This document shows positions 1 to 8,301 of a DNA stretch of 64,000 nucleotides, piece by piece (within the stretch, counting starts at the first letter, position 1; each line of letters opens with the position of its first letter). The notes below the pieces were generated by a model, which saw only the letters and a program-made list of their open reading frames with translations, was not told the origin of the DNA and ran no database searches. Source of the DNA: Marisimplicoccus sp965655775 (lineage in GTDB: Bacteria; Bacteroidota; Bacteroidia; Flavobacteriales; Flavobacteriaceae); assembly GCA_965655775.1 (NCBI GenBank), contig CBFHHV010000001.1:70866-134865 (forward strand). Reading direction: 5' to 3'. The position numbers were made by a program, and so were the translations under genes.

Positions 1-591
1 GGTTGTGATACTCTTTCAAGAATACTAGATGAAAATGACAGAGACTCAATGATATATGCAGATGGAGCAGGTGCAATAATTTTAGAAAGTGATAGTTCTT
101 ATGATGGTGGAATATTATCTCATAAGTCTGCTACATTTACTTATGATGGTGAAAATGATTTTATCTTTTATGGGACTTCATATGATACTAAAACAAGAGC
201 AAAAAGTGATCAGAAGTTTATTAAGATGCAAGGAAGAAAAGTATATGAATTTGCTCTTACAAATGTTCCAGTGGCAATGAAATCTTGTTTTGATGATACT
301 AATTGTAAAATTGAAAACCTAAAGAAGATATTTATCCATCAGGCAAATAAAAAAATGGATGAGGCTATCATCAAACGATTCTTCAGACTATATAAAACAT
401 CTGCGCCCAAAGATATTCTTCCAATGAATATTGAGGACTTTGGAAATAGTTCAGTTGCAACTATTCCTACTCTTTTTGATCTAGTTAAAAAAACTAATTA
501 TCAAGGACATAAGGTCTCCAAAGGTGATATTATTATGTTTGCTAGTGTCGGTGCTGGAATGAATATTAATGCAATAACATATAAAGTTTAG
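1..591 (+). CDS. 3-oxoacyl-ACP synthase III (FabH-like), 5' end missing
   Basis: The reading frame is open from base 1, so the gene starts outside the window and only the last ~196 residues are present. Thiolase-fold condensing enzyme of the KAS III type, which joins an acyl-CoA primer to malonyl-ACP. Visible are the conserved GAGAIILE strand near the start, the catalytic His in IHQANKKM and the catalytic Asn in FGNSSVATIP; the active-site Cys lies in the missing part. It ends 7 bases before an Mla-type transporter gene on the same strand. FabH paralogues also act in specialised lipid pathways, so true FabH versus a FabH-like enzyme cannot be settled from this half. Confidence 0.85.
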   Translation, partial: GCDTLSRILDENDRDSMIYADGAGAIILESDSSYDGGILSHKSATFTYDGENDFIFYGTSYDTKTRAKSDQKFIKMQGRKVYEFALTNVPVAMKSCFDDTNCKIENLKKIFIHQANKKMDEAIIKRFFRLYKTSAPKDILPMNIEDFGNSSVATIPTLFDLVKKTNYQGHKVSKGDIIMFASVGAGMNINAITYKV

Positions 592-598
592 AAACCAG

Positions 599-1336
599 AT
601 GAGAATTTTTTTTCATATTGGTAGATACTTCTTAATGATTAAGTATACTTTCTCAAAATTTACCAAGTGGAGTGTACTTAAAAAATTGATTTTTCAAGAA
701 ATTGAGGATTTAATATTAGGATCAATTGGTATTGTTGCTTTTATGTCCTTTCTAATTGGTGGGGTTGTAGCGATTCAAACAGCTTTAGCTATTGAGAATC
801 CGTTACTTCCTGGTAATCTTATAGGATTTGCAACAAGGCAATCTGTCATTTTGGAGTTCGCACCAACCCTTATTTCCATAATAATGGCTGGTAAAGTTGG
901 CTCATTTATTACATCGAGTATTGGAACAATGAGAGTAACTGAACAGATTGATGCTTTGGAGGTTATGGGTATTAACTCATTTAATTATCTAATTTTTCCT
1001 AAAATTATATCATTATTACTATATCCCTTTTTAATTACTTTAGCAATGTTTTTAGGTATACTCGGTGGATATATTGCAAGTGTCTATGCTGGTTTCTCAA
1101 CAAGCTTTGATTTCATTCAAGGGATCCAACTTGACTTTAAAGTATTTCATATTATCTATACTTACATCAAAACAATTTTATTTGCATTTGTTCTAGCAAC
1201 TATTCCCTCATATCATGGATTTTTCATGAAGGGTGGCGCACTTGAAGTAGGTAAAGCCAGTAATATTTCATTTGTTTGGACAAGTAGTGTTATTATCATT
1301 ATTAACTTTATTGTAACTCAACTTCTTTTGGCATAA
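599..1336 (+). CDS. mlaE: MlaE-family ABC transporter permease
   Basis: Inner-membrane permease of the MlaE/YrbE family (245 aa, usual length ~250), which moves phospholipid between inner and outer membranes with an MlaF-type ATPase. Hydrophobic segments fall at about residues 45-70, 95-115, 145-170, 190-210 and 222-243. The family-typical stretch around GTMRVTEQIDALEVMGIN (about 112-129) is the ATPase coupling region. The stop overlaps the next start by one base (TAATG), so the ATPase is translationally coupled. No MCE-domain (MlaD) gene follows here; the next gene is on the other strand. Family assignment is firm; the lipid substrate is inferred. Confidence 0.88.
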   Translation: MRIFFHIGRYFLMIKYTFSKFTKWSVLKKLIFQEIEDLILGSIGIVAFMSFLIGGVVAIQTALAIENPLLPGNLIGFATRQSVILEFAPTLISIIMAGKVGSFITSSIGTMRVTEQIDALEVMGINSFNYLIFPKIISLLLYPFLITLAMFLGILGGYIASVYAGFSTSFDFIQGIQLDFKVFHIIYTYIKTILFAFVLATIPSYHGFFMKGGALEVGKASNISFVWTSSVIIIINFIVTQLLLA

Positions 1337-2100
1337 TGATAGAGATAAATAAAATATCGAAATCTTTTGATAGTCATAAAATTATTGAAGATATATCAGC
1401 AACTTTTGAAAAAGGAAAAACTAATCTAATCATTGGTCAAAGTGGATCAGGTAAAACTGTTCTAATGAAATGTCTTCTTGGTCTTCATGAAGTTGATAAC
1501 GGGGATATTATGTACGATGGAAAAAAGTTTAATAAAGATGAGATTACCGAGGTTTCAGATTTAAGAAAACAGATGGGGATGGTTTTTCAGGGTAGTGCAC
1601 TATTTGATTCTATGTCTGTTCTAGATAATATTATATTTCCTTTAAGGATGTTTTCAAATATGTCTCAATCAAAAATGATTGAAAGGGCTAGAGAAGTAAT
1701 TCATCGCGTAGATCTAAAAGATGTTGATAATAAGTTTCCCTCAGAGATATCAGGTGGTATGAAGAAAAGAGTTGCAATTGCTAGAGCTATTGTACTTAAT
1801 CCAAAGTATCTTTTTTGTGATGAACCAAATTCAGGTTTAGATCCTAAAACTGCAATTATAATTGATAAGCTGATTCAAGAGATTACCGTTGAGTATGATA
1901 TTACTACTATTATTAATACTCATGATATGAATTCAGTAATGGAAATTGGGGATAAAATTATCTTCTTAGTTGAAGGAAAAAAAATATGGGAAGGTAATAA
2001 TGAAGAAATATTAAATACGGATGATAAATTGATAAACGATTTTGTTTATTCTTCAGAATTATTTAAAAAAGTTAAACTTTCTCAGAAAAATAAATCTTAA
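1336..2100 (+). CDS. mlaF: MlaF-type ABC transporter ATP-binding protein
   Basis: Cytoplasmic ATPase partner of the preceding permease, 254 aa. Walker A is GQSGSGKT at 34-41, the ABC signature is SGGMKKRVAIARA at about 139-151, Walker B leads into CDEPNSGLDP at about 161-170, and the switch His is in INTHDM. The SGGM signature (Met rather than Gln) is typical of MlaF/Ttg2A ATPases. Its stop codon shares the palindrome TTAA with the stop of the convergent SDR gene, leaving no terminator space. Confidence 0.9.
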   Translation: MIEINKISKSFDSHKIIEDISATFEKGKTNLIIGQSGSGKTVLMKCLLGLHEVDNGDIMYDGKKFNKDEITEVSDLRKQMGMVFQGSALFDSMSVLDNIIFPLRMFSNMSQSKMIERAREVIHRVDLKDVDNKFPSEISGGMKKRVAIARAIVLNPKYLFCDEPNSGLDPKTAIIIDKLIQEITVEYDITTIINTHDMNSVMEIGDKIIFLVEGKKIWEGNNEEILNTDDKLINDFVYSSELFKKVKLSQKNKS

Positions 2101-2768
2101 GGATTAGAATTTGATACAGAAATTAATTTACCATTAAATAATTTATTACCATTAATGGCAAAATCAAGTATATACTTAGCCATTTCTTCTGGCTTTGTAT
2201 CTGCATTATAATCTGGAAATGCCTCTTTTAACATTTTTGTTTGAACAGCACCTAAAGCTAAAACATTAAATGATGGTCCATTTTGATATTCTTCAGCTAA
2301 CACTTCAGTTAAAGCTATTACAGCTGCTTTGCTGCTAGAGTATGCTGATAAGCCAGGAAACTTCTTAGATCCATTAACTCCTCCAATACTACTTATGTTA
2401 ATAACATGTCCATCTGAATTAATTATTGGGATCAGGGATCTAGTAATTTCTGCAAGCCCAAACACATTTACATCAAATGTTTTTTTAAAAGAATCATACG
2501 TTGTATCACCAAATAACTCACTAACAAGATACCCAGCATTATTAATCAAAATATCGATTTTAATTTTTCTACTTTTCAAGTTTGCAATAAACTCATCAAC
2601 AGAATCTTTATTTGTAATGTCTATTGCGAATGATTCAATACCACCTATATCTTTCAGTGGTTCAATATTTCTTGAAACCGATATTACAGCAAAATTCATT
2701 TTTGCAGCTTGAATGCATATTTGATGTCCAATGCCAGAGCTTGTTCCAGTTACTAAAATAGTCTTCAT
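2097..2768 (-). CDS. Short-chain dehydrogenase/reductase
   Basis: NAD(P)-dependent oxidoreductase of the classical SDR family, 223 aa. It has the cofactor motif TGTSSGIG at 7-14, NNAG at about 76-79, catalytic Ser in NISSIGG, and the YSSSK catalytic pair at about 142-146. The substrate is unknown. The start overlaps the pdhC stop by one base (TAATG), so it is the third cistron of a pdhA-pdhC-SDR operon. That placement does not by itself link it to pyruvate dehydrogenase. The C-terminus is short after the Rossmann core, as in small carbonyl-reductase-like SDRs. Confidence 0.85.
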   Translation of the reverse strand: MKTILVTGTSSGIGHQICIQAAKMNFAVISVSRNIEPLKDIGGIESFAIDITNKDSVDEFIANLKSRKIKIDILINNAGYLVSELFGDTTYDSFKKTFDVNVFGLAEITRSLIPIINSDGHVINISSIGGVNGSKKFPGLSAYSSSKAAVIALTEVLAEEYQNGPSFNVLALGAVQTKMLKEAFPDYNADTKPEEMAKYILDFAINGNKLFNGKLISVSNSNP

Positions 2769-4057
2769 TAGATTAAAATTGAGACTGGGTTTTCAATGAA
2801 CTCTTTAAGAGTTTTTAAGAATAGTGAACCTGTAGCACCATCAACAGTTCTATGATCACATGCTAAAGTTAATTTCATTGTGTTTCCAATTGATATATCA
2901 CCGTTTTTTACAATAGGTTTCTCAATGATTGCTCCTATAGAAAGTATAGCAGAATTAGGTTGATTTATTATAGAAGTAAAACTTTCAATTCCAAACATAC
3001 CTAGATTTGAAATAGTAAAAGTGCTTCCCTCAATCTCAGCAGGAGTTAATTTTTTATTTTTTGCACGCACAGCAAAATCTTTGATCTCTATATTAATTTC
3101 TGGCAAGTCTTTAGAATTTGCATATTTAACAACTGGGACGATAAGACCATCATCAACTGCAACAGCTACTCCCAAATGAACATGATCATAAAAAACAATT
3201 TTATCATCGTACCATCTAGAATTTACCTTTGGATGTCTTGCTAATGAAAGTGATACAGCTTTAGCAATAATATCATTAAATGAAATTTTTATGTTTTGAG
3301 TATTAATAAATTGATTTCTGAAAGAGATCATGTTATCCATCTCACACTCTATATTTAGATAGTAATGAGGCGCAGAAAACTTAGAGTCTGATAATCTCTT
3401 TGCAATAGCTTTTCTCATCGTAGAGTTTTGAGACTCATTAAATGATTCTGTAACACTTGGTCTTGGGTGAATAAATTGAGAATAATCTGAAGACTTATAT
3501 GAATCAATATCTCTCTTTATAATTCTACCATTATCTCCTGAACCTTTAATTGATTTAATATCAATTCCTTTTTCATTTGCCAACTTTCTAGCAAGTGGAG
3601 ATATTAAAATCCTATCAGTTGATTCATTAGATAATTCAACTGATTTAACCTCCTCCTTTACCTCTGGTTTCGGCTCTTCCTTTACCTCTGGTTTCGGCTC
3701 TTCCTTTACCTCTGGTTTCGGCTCTTCCTTTACCTCTGGTTTTGGCTCTTCCTTTACCTCTGGTTTTGGCTCTTCGTTGGCTGTATTAGTACCTTTAATG
3801 ATTGATGAAATATCTTCACCCTTTGATCCAATAACAGCTATTATACTATCAACAGGTGCAGTTGAGCCTTCATCAATTCCAATATGAAGTAGAACACCAT
3901 CATGAAAAGACTCAAACTCCATAGTAGCCTTATCTGTTTCAATTTCAGCTAAAATTTCACCCTCTTTTACTGAATCCCCTACTTTTTTGAACCACTTAGC
4001 AAGAGTTCCCTCTTCCATGGTATCGCTCAATCTTGGCATGTTTATAACTTCAGCCAT
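2768..4057 (-). CDS. pdhC: Pyruvate dehydrogenase E2, dihydrolipoamide acetyltransferase
   Basis: E2 core of the pyruvate dehydrogenase complex: transfers acetyl from the lipoyl arm to CoA. 429 aa in the expected order: one lipoyl domain (about 1-80; lipoyl Lys in ETDKATMEFE), a Pro/Glu/Lys linker built from five repeats of an 8-residue unit (about 95-135), a peripheral-subunit-binding domain (LISPLARKLANEKGID, about 150-185), and the acyltransferase domain ending with the active-site motif DHRTVDGATG near 405. It follows pdhA after one base and couples to the SDR gene. Many E2 proteins have two or three lipoyl domains; this one has one and a long flexible linker. Confidence 0.95.
   Translation of the reverse strand: MAEVINMPRLSDTMEEGTLAKWFKKVGDSVKEGEILAEIETDKATMEFESFHDGVLLHIGIDEGSTAPVDSIIAVIGSKGEDISSIIKGTNTANEEPKPEVKEEPKPEVKEEPKPEVKEEPKPEVKEEPKPEVKEEVKSVELSNESTDRILISPLARKLANEKGIDIKSIKGSGDNGRIIKRDIDSYKSSDYSQFIHPRPSVTESFNESQNSTMRKAIAKRLSDSKFSAPHYYLNIECEMDNMISFRNQFINTQNIKISFNDIIAKAVSLSLARHPKVNSRWYDDKIVFYDHVHLGVAVAVDDGLIVPVVKYANSKDLPEINIEIKDFAVRAKNKKLTPAEIEGSTFTISNLGMFGIESFTSIINQPNSAILSIGAIIEKPIVKNGDISIGNTMKLTLACDHRTVDGATGSLFLKTLKEFIENPVSILI
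3655..3774. repeat. 24-bp tandem repeat, five copies, inside pdhC
   Basis: Five head-to-tail copies of a 24-bp unit (phase starts at 3655, 3679, 3703, 3727 and 3751), encoding the 8-residue unit EEPKPEVK in the E2 linker. Copies are almost identical at DNA level; two differ by a single third-position change (cgg versus tgg context). Whole-codon periodicity keeps the frame whatever the copy number, so length variation by slippage is likely between strains. Confidence 0.95.
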
Positions 4058-4058
4058 A

Positions 4059-5060
4059 TTAATCTATTTTATGTTTAATAAAAGGATAATCTTTTTGCTC
4101 ATATACAACATCGTACATAATAGACTTATCAGGGAAAGGTGAGGATTCTGAGAATTCTTCACATTTTGTAATAATATTCTTTACTTTTTTATCTATTTTT
4201 TCAATATCAGATTTTGTTCCATACTTCTTTGAAAGAATAATTTTTTCAACTTGAGTAATAGGGTCGATTTTTCTATACTCTTCAACTTCCTCTTTAGTTC
4301 TATATTGTTGAGCATCAGACATTGAATGTCCTCTATATCTATAAGTCTTAACGTCTAGTAAAGAAGGTCCTTTACCTGACCTTGCATGTTTAACACACTC
4401 ATCTATAGCTTCTGCTACTTTTACAGGATCCATACCATCAACAGGCATTGAAGGCATTTCATATGGCTCACCCAGTTTCCATAAATCTTCTTGGCTCGTA
4501 GTTCTTGCCACAGATGTTCCCATTGCATATCCGTTATTTTCAACAATGTATATAATAGGAAGTTTCCATAAAGCAGCGAGATTGATAGATTCATGAAATG
4601 CACCTTGACGAATTGCACCATCACCAAGATAACATAATGTAACACTATCTCTTTTAAAATACTTATCTCCAAAAGCAATTCCTGTACCTAAAGGTATTTG
4701 TCCACCAACAATTCCATGTCCACCAAAGAAATTATATTTTTTTGAAAAAATATGCATAGAACCACCCAATCCACCAGAAGTACCCGTTGCTTTTCCGAAT
4801 AGCTCAGCCATAACAAACTTTGGATCTTCTCCAAGCCCAATTGCATGGACATGACTCCTGTATGAGCTTATCATACGATCTTTCTTTGGATCTATTGAGT
4901 GAAGACATCCAGCTAGAACAGCTTCTTGACCATTATAAAGATGGAGGAACCCTCGAATCTTTTGCTGAATATATTTTGCAGCAAGTTTATCTTCAAACTT
5001 TCTCCACAAAAGCATATTTTCATACCAATCCAAATAAGTCTTTCCTGTTATTTTTTTCAT
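4059..5060 (-). CDS. pdhA: Pyruvate dehydrogenase E1 component, alpha subunit
   Basis: Thiamine-diphosphate E1 alpha, 333 aa, decarboxylates pyruvate with PdhB (58014-58991, far from here). The ThDP/Mg motif runs from GDGAIRQGAFHES to VENNGYAMGTS (about 147-183). The phosphorylation-loop-like sequence YRYRGHSMSDAQQYRT is at about 242-257, and the N-terminal MLLWRKFEDKLAAKYIQQKIRGF is typical of the two-subunit E1 type. First gene of pdhA-pdhC-SDR, with its own promoter 36 bases upstream. Separation of pdhA and pdhB is common in this phylum. Confidence 0.95.
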   Translation of the reverse strand: MKKITGKTYLDWYENMLLWRKFEDKLAAKYIQQKIRGFLHLYNGQEAVLAGCLHSIDPKKDRMISSYRSHVHAIGLGEDPKFVMAELFGKATGTSGGLGGSMHIFSKKYNFFGGHGIVGGQIPLGTGIAFGDKYFKRDSVTLCYLGDGAIRQGAFHESINLAALWKLPIIYIVENNGYAMGTSVARTTSQEDLWKLGEPYEMPSMPVDGMDPVKVAEAIDECVKHARSGKGPSLLDVKTYRYRGHSMSDAQQYRTKEEVEEYRKIDPITQVEKIILSKKYGTKSDIEKIDKKVKNIITKCEEFSESSPFPDKSIMYDVVYEQKDYPFIKHKID

Positions 5061-5095
5061 ATAAATGAGTTGAAGTCTGTTAGTCTAAGACAAAG

Positions 5096-5126
5096 CAAAA
5101 ATACTCATTTCTTTAGTATATTGCAA
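5096..5126 (-). promoter_or_regulatory. Predicted promoter of pdhA (Bacteroidetes type)
   Basis: A -7 box TATTTTTG (5103 to 5096, minus strand) matches TAnnTTTG exactly; a TTG at 5126-5124 lies 20 bases upstream, as expected for the -33 element. The predicted start of transcription is near 5090, giving a leader of about 30 bases. It lies in the 76-base gap shared with the divergent murF. Confidence 0.65.
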
Positions 5127-5136
5127 TAAAATTAGA

Positions 5137-6417
5137 TTGGACACTAAAAAATTATATTCATTATTTACCTCATCAAGCGGAGTTTCAATTGATACAAGAA
5201 ATCTTATCAGTGATCAAATTTTTTTTTCATTAAAAGGTGAAAATTTTAATGGGAATCATTTTGCTTTAGAAGCATTAGATAAAGGTGCTTGTTATAGTAT
5301 AATTGATGATAAAAGTATTTTAGATAAAAATCCAAATCTTATATATGTCGAAGACTCACTCAAAGCTCTTCAGAAATTAAGTAGTTATCATAGGTCTCAA
5401 TATGATACAAAAATAATTGGAGTTACTGGAAGTAACGGAAAAACAACCACTAAGAATCTAATTTATTCAATACTTTCTCAAAAGTATAATGTAATAAAAA
5501 CAAAGGGTAATTTAAATAATCATATCGGGGTTCCTATTTCTCTCTTTGATATAAATGAAGATGTTGATGTTGCAATTATTGAGATGGGAGCAAATCATAT
5601 AGGAGAGATAGAAAGTCTTTGTGAAATTGCAATGCCAGATATTGGATTAATTACAAACTACGGCAAAGCCCATCTAGAAGGTTTTGGTGGATTTGAAGGA
5701 GTAATTAAAGGAAAAACTGAAATGTTTGACTACTTAACTCAAAATTATGGTCATATAATTTTGAATAATGATGATGAACTACAGGTTGAAAATTGTAAAG
5801 GAGATTTGGCAGTGACCTTTGGTGAAAATCAAGATTCAGAATATAAATTTAACTATATTAAAAGGGATAATCAATTAATTCTAAAAAGAGAAGATTATGA
5901 ATTTAGATCAAGTATTTATGGAGACTATAATTTCTCTAATATAGCATCAAGCATATCAATAGGTAAATTTCTTGATTTGACAAATGATGAAATTCAAAAA
6001 GGTCTTGATATATTTAAAAATGATTCTAATAGATCTGAAATAATTCAATTTGGTTCTAATAAAATCTATCTAGATGCATATAATGCTAACCCAACTAGTA
6101 TAAAAGCCGCCATATCTAATTTTGATAAAGAAGTAATATCAAATAAAGTATTAGTTCTTGGTGATATGTTTGAACTAGGAGAACACTCTGAAAAAGAGCA
6201 TCAAGATGTTGTTGACTTAATTGATAATAAAAATTATAAAAAAGTTTATCTCGTTGGTAATATTTTTTTCAATTGTGAGAGTAAAGAAGCACATATTGAA
6301 AAGTTCAAATCTTTAAATGAAATGTCTAAAGCAATAAATTTAAATAATCTTCATTCAATGAATATCTTGATTAAAGGGTCAAGAGGAATTGGATTAGAAA
6401 AGTTACTTAATTACTAG
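5137..6417 (+). CDS. murF: UDP-N-acetylmuramoyl-tripeptide--D-alanyl-D-alanine ligase
   Basis: Mur ligase that adds D-Ala-D-Ala to the UDP-MurNAc-tripeptide in the cytoplasm, 426 aa. It has a short N-terminal substrate domain, the ATP loop GVTGSNGKTTTKN (about 95-107), central-domain NNHIGVP and EMGANHIGEI, and the C-terminal DAYNANPTS and LVLGDMFELG motifs that mark MurF. The only usable start is TTG at 5137: there is no in-frame ATG before the P-loop. The 3' end overlaps the convergent acs gene by 11 bases. The D-Ala-D-Ala ligase is at 19607. Confidence 0.93.
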   Translation: MDTKKLYSLFTSSSGVSIDTRNLISDQIFFSLKGENFNGNHFALEALDKGACYSIIDDKSILDKNPNLIYVEDSLKALQKLSSYHRSQYDTKIIGVTGSNGKTTTKNLIYSILSQKYNVIKTKGNLNNHIGVPISLFDINEDVDVAIIEMGANHIGEIESLCEIAMPDIGLITNYGKAHLEGFGGFEGVIKGKTEMFDYLTQNYGHIILNNDDELQVENCKGDLAVTFGENQDSEYKFNYIKRDNQLILKREDYEFRSSIYGDYNFSNIASSISIGKFLDLTNDEIQKGLDIFKNDSNRSEIIQFGSNKIYLDAYNANPTSIKAAISNFDKEVISNKVLVLGDMFELGEHSEKEHQDVVDLIDNKNYKKVYLVGNIFFNCESKEAHIEKFKSLNEMSKAINLNNLHSMNILIKGSRGIGLEKLLNY

Positions 6418-8299
6418 AACCTTTAATAATTTCATCAACAACATCTGGGTTAAGTAAGGTTGAAGTATCACCTAAATTATCAAAATCATTACTTGCGACT
6501 TTCCTTAGTATCCTTCTCATTATTTTACCCGATCTTGTCTTTGGTAAACCACTTACAATTTGAATTTTATCTGGTTTCGCAATAGGCCCAATAACTCTTC
6601 TTACAACATCTGTAATTTCTTTTTTAATTAAATCATCTGATGATTTAGAATTAACTATAACATATGCATATATTCCTTCACCCTTAATCTCATGAGGATA
6701 ACCAACAACAGCAGATTCAATTACCTCCTCATGTTCGTTTATTGCATTTTCAACCTCTGCAGTTCCCATTCTATGCCCCGAGACATTTATTACATCGTCA
6801 ACTCTTCCAAGGATTCTTAAGTACCCATCGTGATCTCTTTTTACTCCATCTCCAGTAAAATACATACCCTTATAATTTGAGAAGTAAGTATTTATACATC
6901 TCTGGTGATCTCCATAAGTAGTTCTTAATATTGATGGCCATGGAAATTTAATACATAGATTACCTTGAACATTATTACCAATTAATTCGTTCCCATCTGA
7001 ATCAACAATTACAGGTTGAATTCCAGGTAGAGGAAGAGATGCATGAGCTGCTTTATTTGGAGTAATTCCAGCAAGTGCAGAAATCATTATACCACCTGTT
7101 TCAGTCTGCCACCATGTATCAACTAAAGGACAATTTCCTTTTCCAATATTATCATGATACCAATGCCAAGCTTCCTCATTAATTGGTTCTCCTACAGATC
7201 CTATTACCTTTAAAGAATCTAAAGAATTATTTTTTAAAGGTTCTAGTCCATGAGCTTGAAGTGCTCTAATTGCAGTAGGAGCAGTATAGAATTGATTGAC
7301 TTTATATTTATCAACAACATCCCAGAACCTACTGACATTAGGAAATGTTGGAACACCTTCAAACATTACTGAAGTAGCACCGCAAAGTAGAGGTCCATAT
7401 ACTATATATGAGTGACCAGTTATCCAACCAACATCTGCAGTACACCAATAAATATCATTTTCATCATATTGAAATACATTCAGGAATGTATATGCAGAAT
7501 ATACCATATATCCAGCAGAGGAATGAACAACGCCTTTAGGTTTTCCTGTTGATCCAGAAGTATATAATATAAACAACATGTCCTCTGAATCTAAAATCTC
7601 AGGAGCACATTGTGAGGAAATACCATTAATACAATCATGCCACCAATAGTCTCTCCCCTCTGTCATATTAACTTTTTGTTTTGTTCTTTCTAATACAATG
7701 ACACTCTCAATTGTTGAGCACTTTTCAAGTGCCTCATCAACAACAGGTTTAACGGGAATGGTTTTATTACCCCTAAAATTACCATCAGAAGTTAGCATCA
7801 TTTTTGCTTGACAGTCATTTATTCTATCAGCAAGAGAGGTAGATGAAAAACCTGCAAAAACTACAGAGTGAACAGCACCAACTCTAGCACATGCTAACAT
7901 TGCAATTGCTGCTTCAGGTACCATTGGCATGTATATAATTACTCTATCTCCTTTTTTAATTCCTTTATCTCTTAGAGCATTTGAAAACTTACAAGTTTCT
8001 TCATAAAGCTCGTTGTATGTTAAATGAATTGAAGACTCTGTAGGATCATTTGGTTCCCATATAATTGCTGTTTTATCACCACGATCTTTTAAATTCCTTT
8101 CAAAAATGTTTTCAGTTATATTAAGCTTTGCATTTTTAAACCACTTAATATCTACACTCTCAAAATTCCAATCTAATAGCTTGTCCCACTTTTTTTTCCA
8201 TATAAAATTGTCCGCTACCTCTGACCAAAATTTTTCAGGATCTTTTTCACTTTGTTCATATTTCTTAAAATAATCGGAAAGACTAGTAATTCTTTGCAT
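6407..8299 (-). CDS. acs: Acetate--CoA ligase (acetyl-CoA synthetase)
   Basis: AMP-forming acetyl-CoA synthetase, 630 aa, cytoplasmic: acetate + ATP + CoA to acetyl-CoA. Visible are the N-terminal ACAS cap, the adenylation motif YTSGSTGKPKGVVH (about 248-261), WWQTETGG, YFTGDG, RVDDVINVSGHRMGTAEVE, and the C-terminal catalytic Lys in PKTRSGKIMRRILR, the usual acetylation-regulated site. It lies 2 bases after a sodium:acetate-type symporter and its small subunit, forming an acetate uptake and activation operon. Confidence 0.95.
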   Translation of the reverse strand: MQRITSLSDYFKKYEQSEKDPEKFWSEVADNFIWKKKWDKLLDWNFESVDIKWFKNAKLNITENIFERNLKDRGDKTAIIWEPNDPTESSIHLTYNELYEETCKFSNALRDKGIKKGDRVIIYMPMVPEAAIAMLACARVGAVHSVVFAGFSSTSLADRINDCQAKMMLTSDGNFRGNKTIPVKPVVDEALEKCSTIESVIVLERTKQKVNMTEGRDYWWHDCINGISSQCAPEILDSEDMLFILYTSGSTGKPKGVVHSSAGYMVYSAYTFLNVFQYDENDIYWCTADVGWITGHSYIVYGPLLCGATSVMFEGVPTFPNVSRFWDVVDKYKVNQFYTAPTAIRALQAHGLEPLKNNSLDSLKVIGSVGEPINEEAWHWYHDNIGKGNCPLVDTWWQTETGGIMISALAGITPNKAAHASLPLPGIQPVIVDSDGNELIGNNVQGNLCIKFPWPSILRTTYGDHQRCINTYFSNYKGMYFTGDGVKRDHDGYLRILGRVDDVINVSGHRMGTAEVENAINEHEEVIESAVVGYPHEIKGEGIYAYVIVNSKSSDDLIKKEITDVVRRVIGPIAKPDKIQIVSGLPKTRSGKIMRRILRKVASNDFDNLGDTSTLLNPDVVDEIIKGSSN

Positions 8300-8301
8300 G
8301 T

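Noticed and set aside
49..591. FabH-like protein starting at Met 49
   Set aside because: The same frame is open from base 1, and the protein lacks its N-terminal half, including the active-site Cys; it is truncated by the window, not short.
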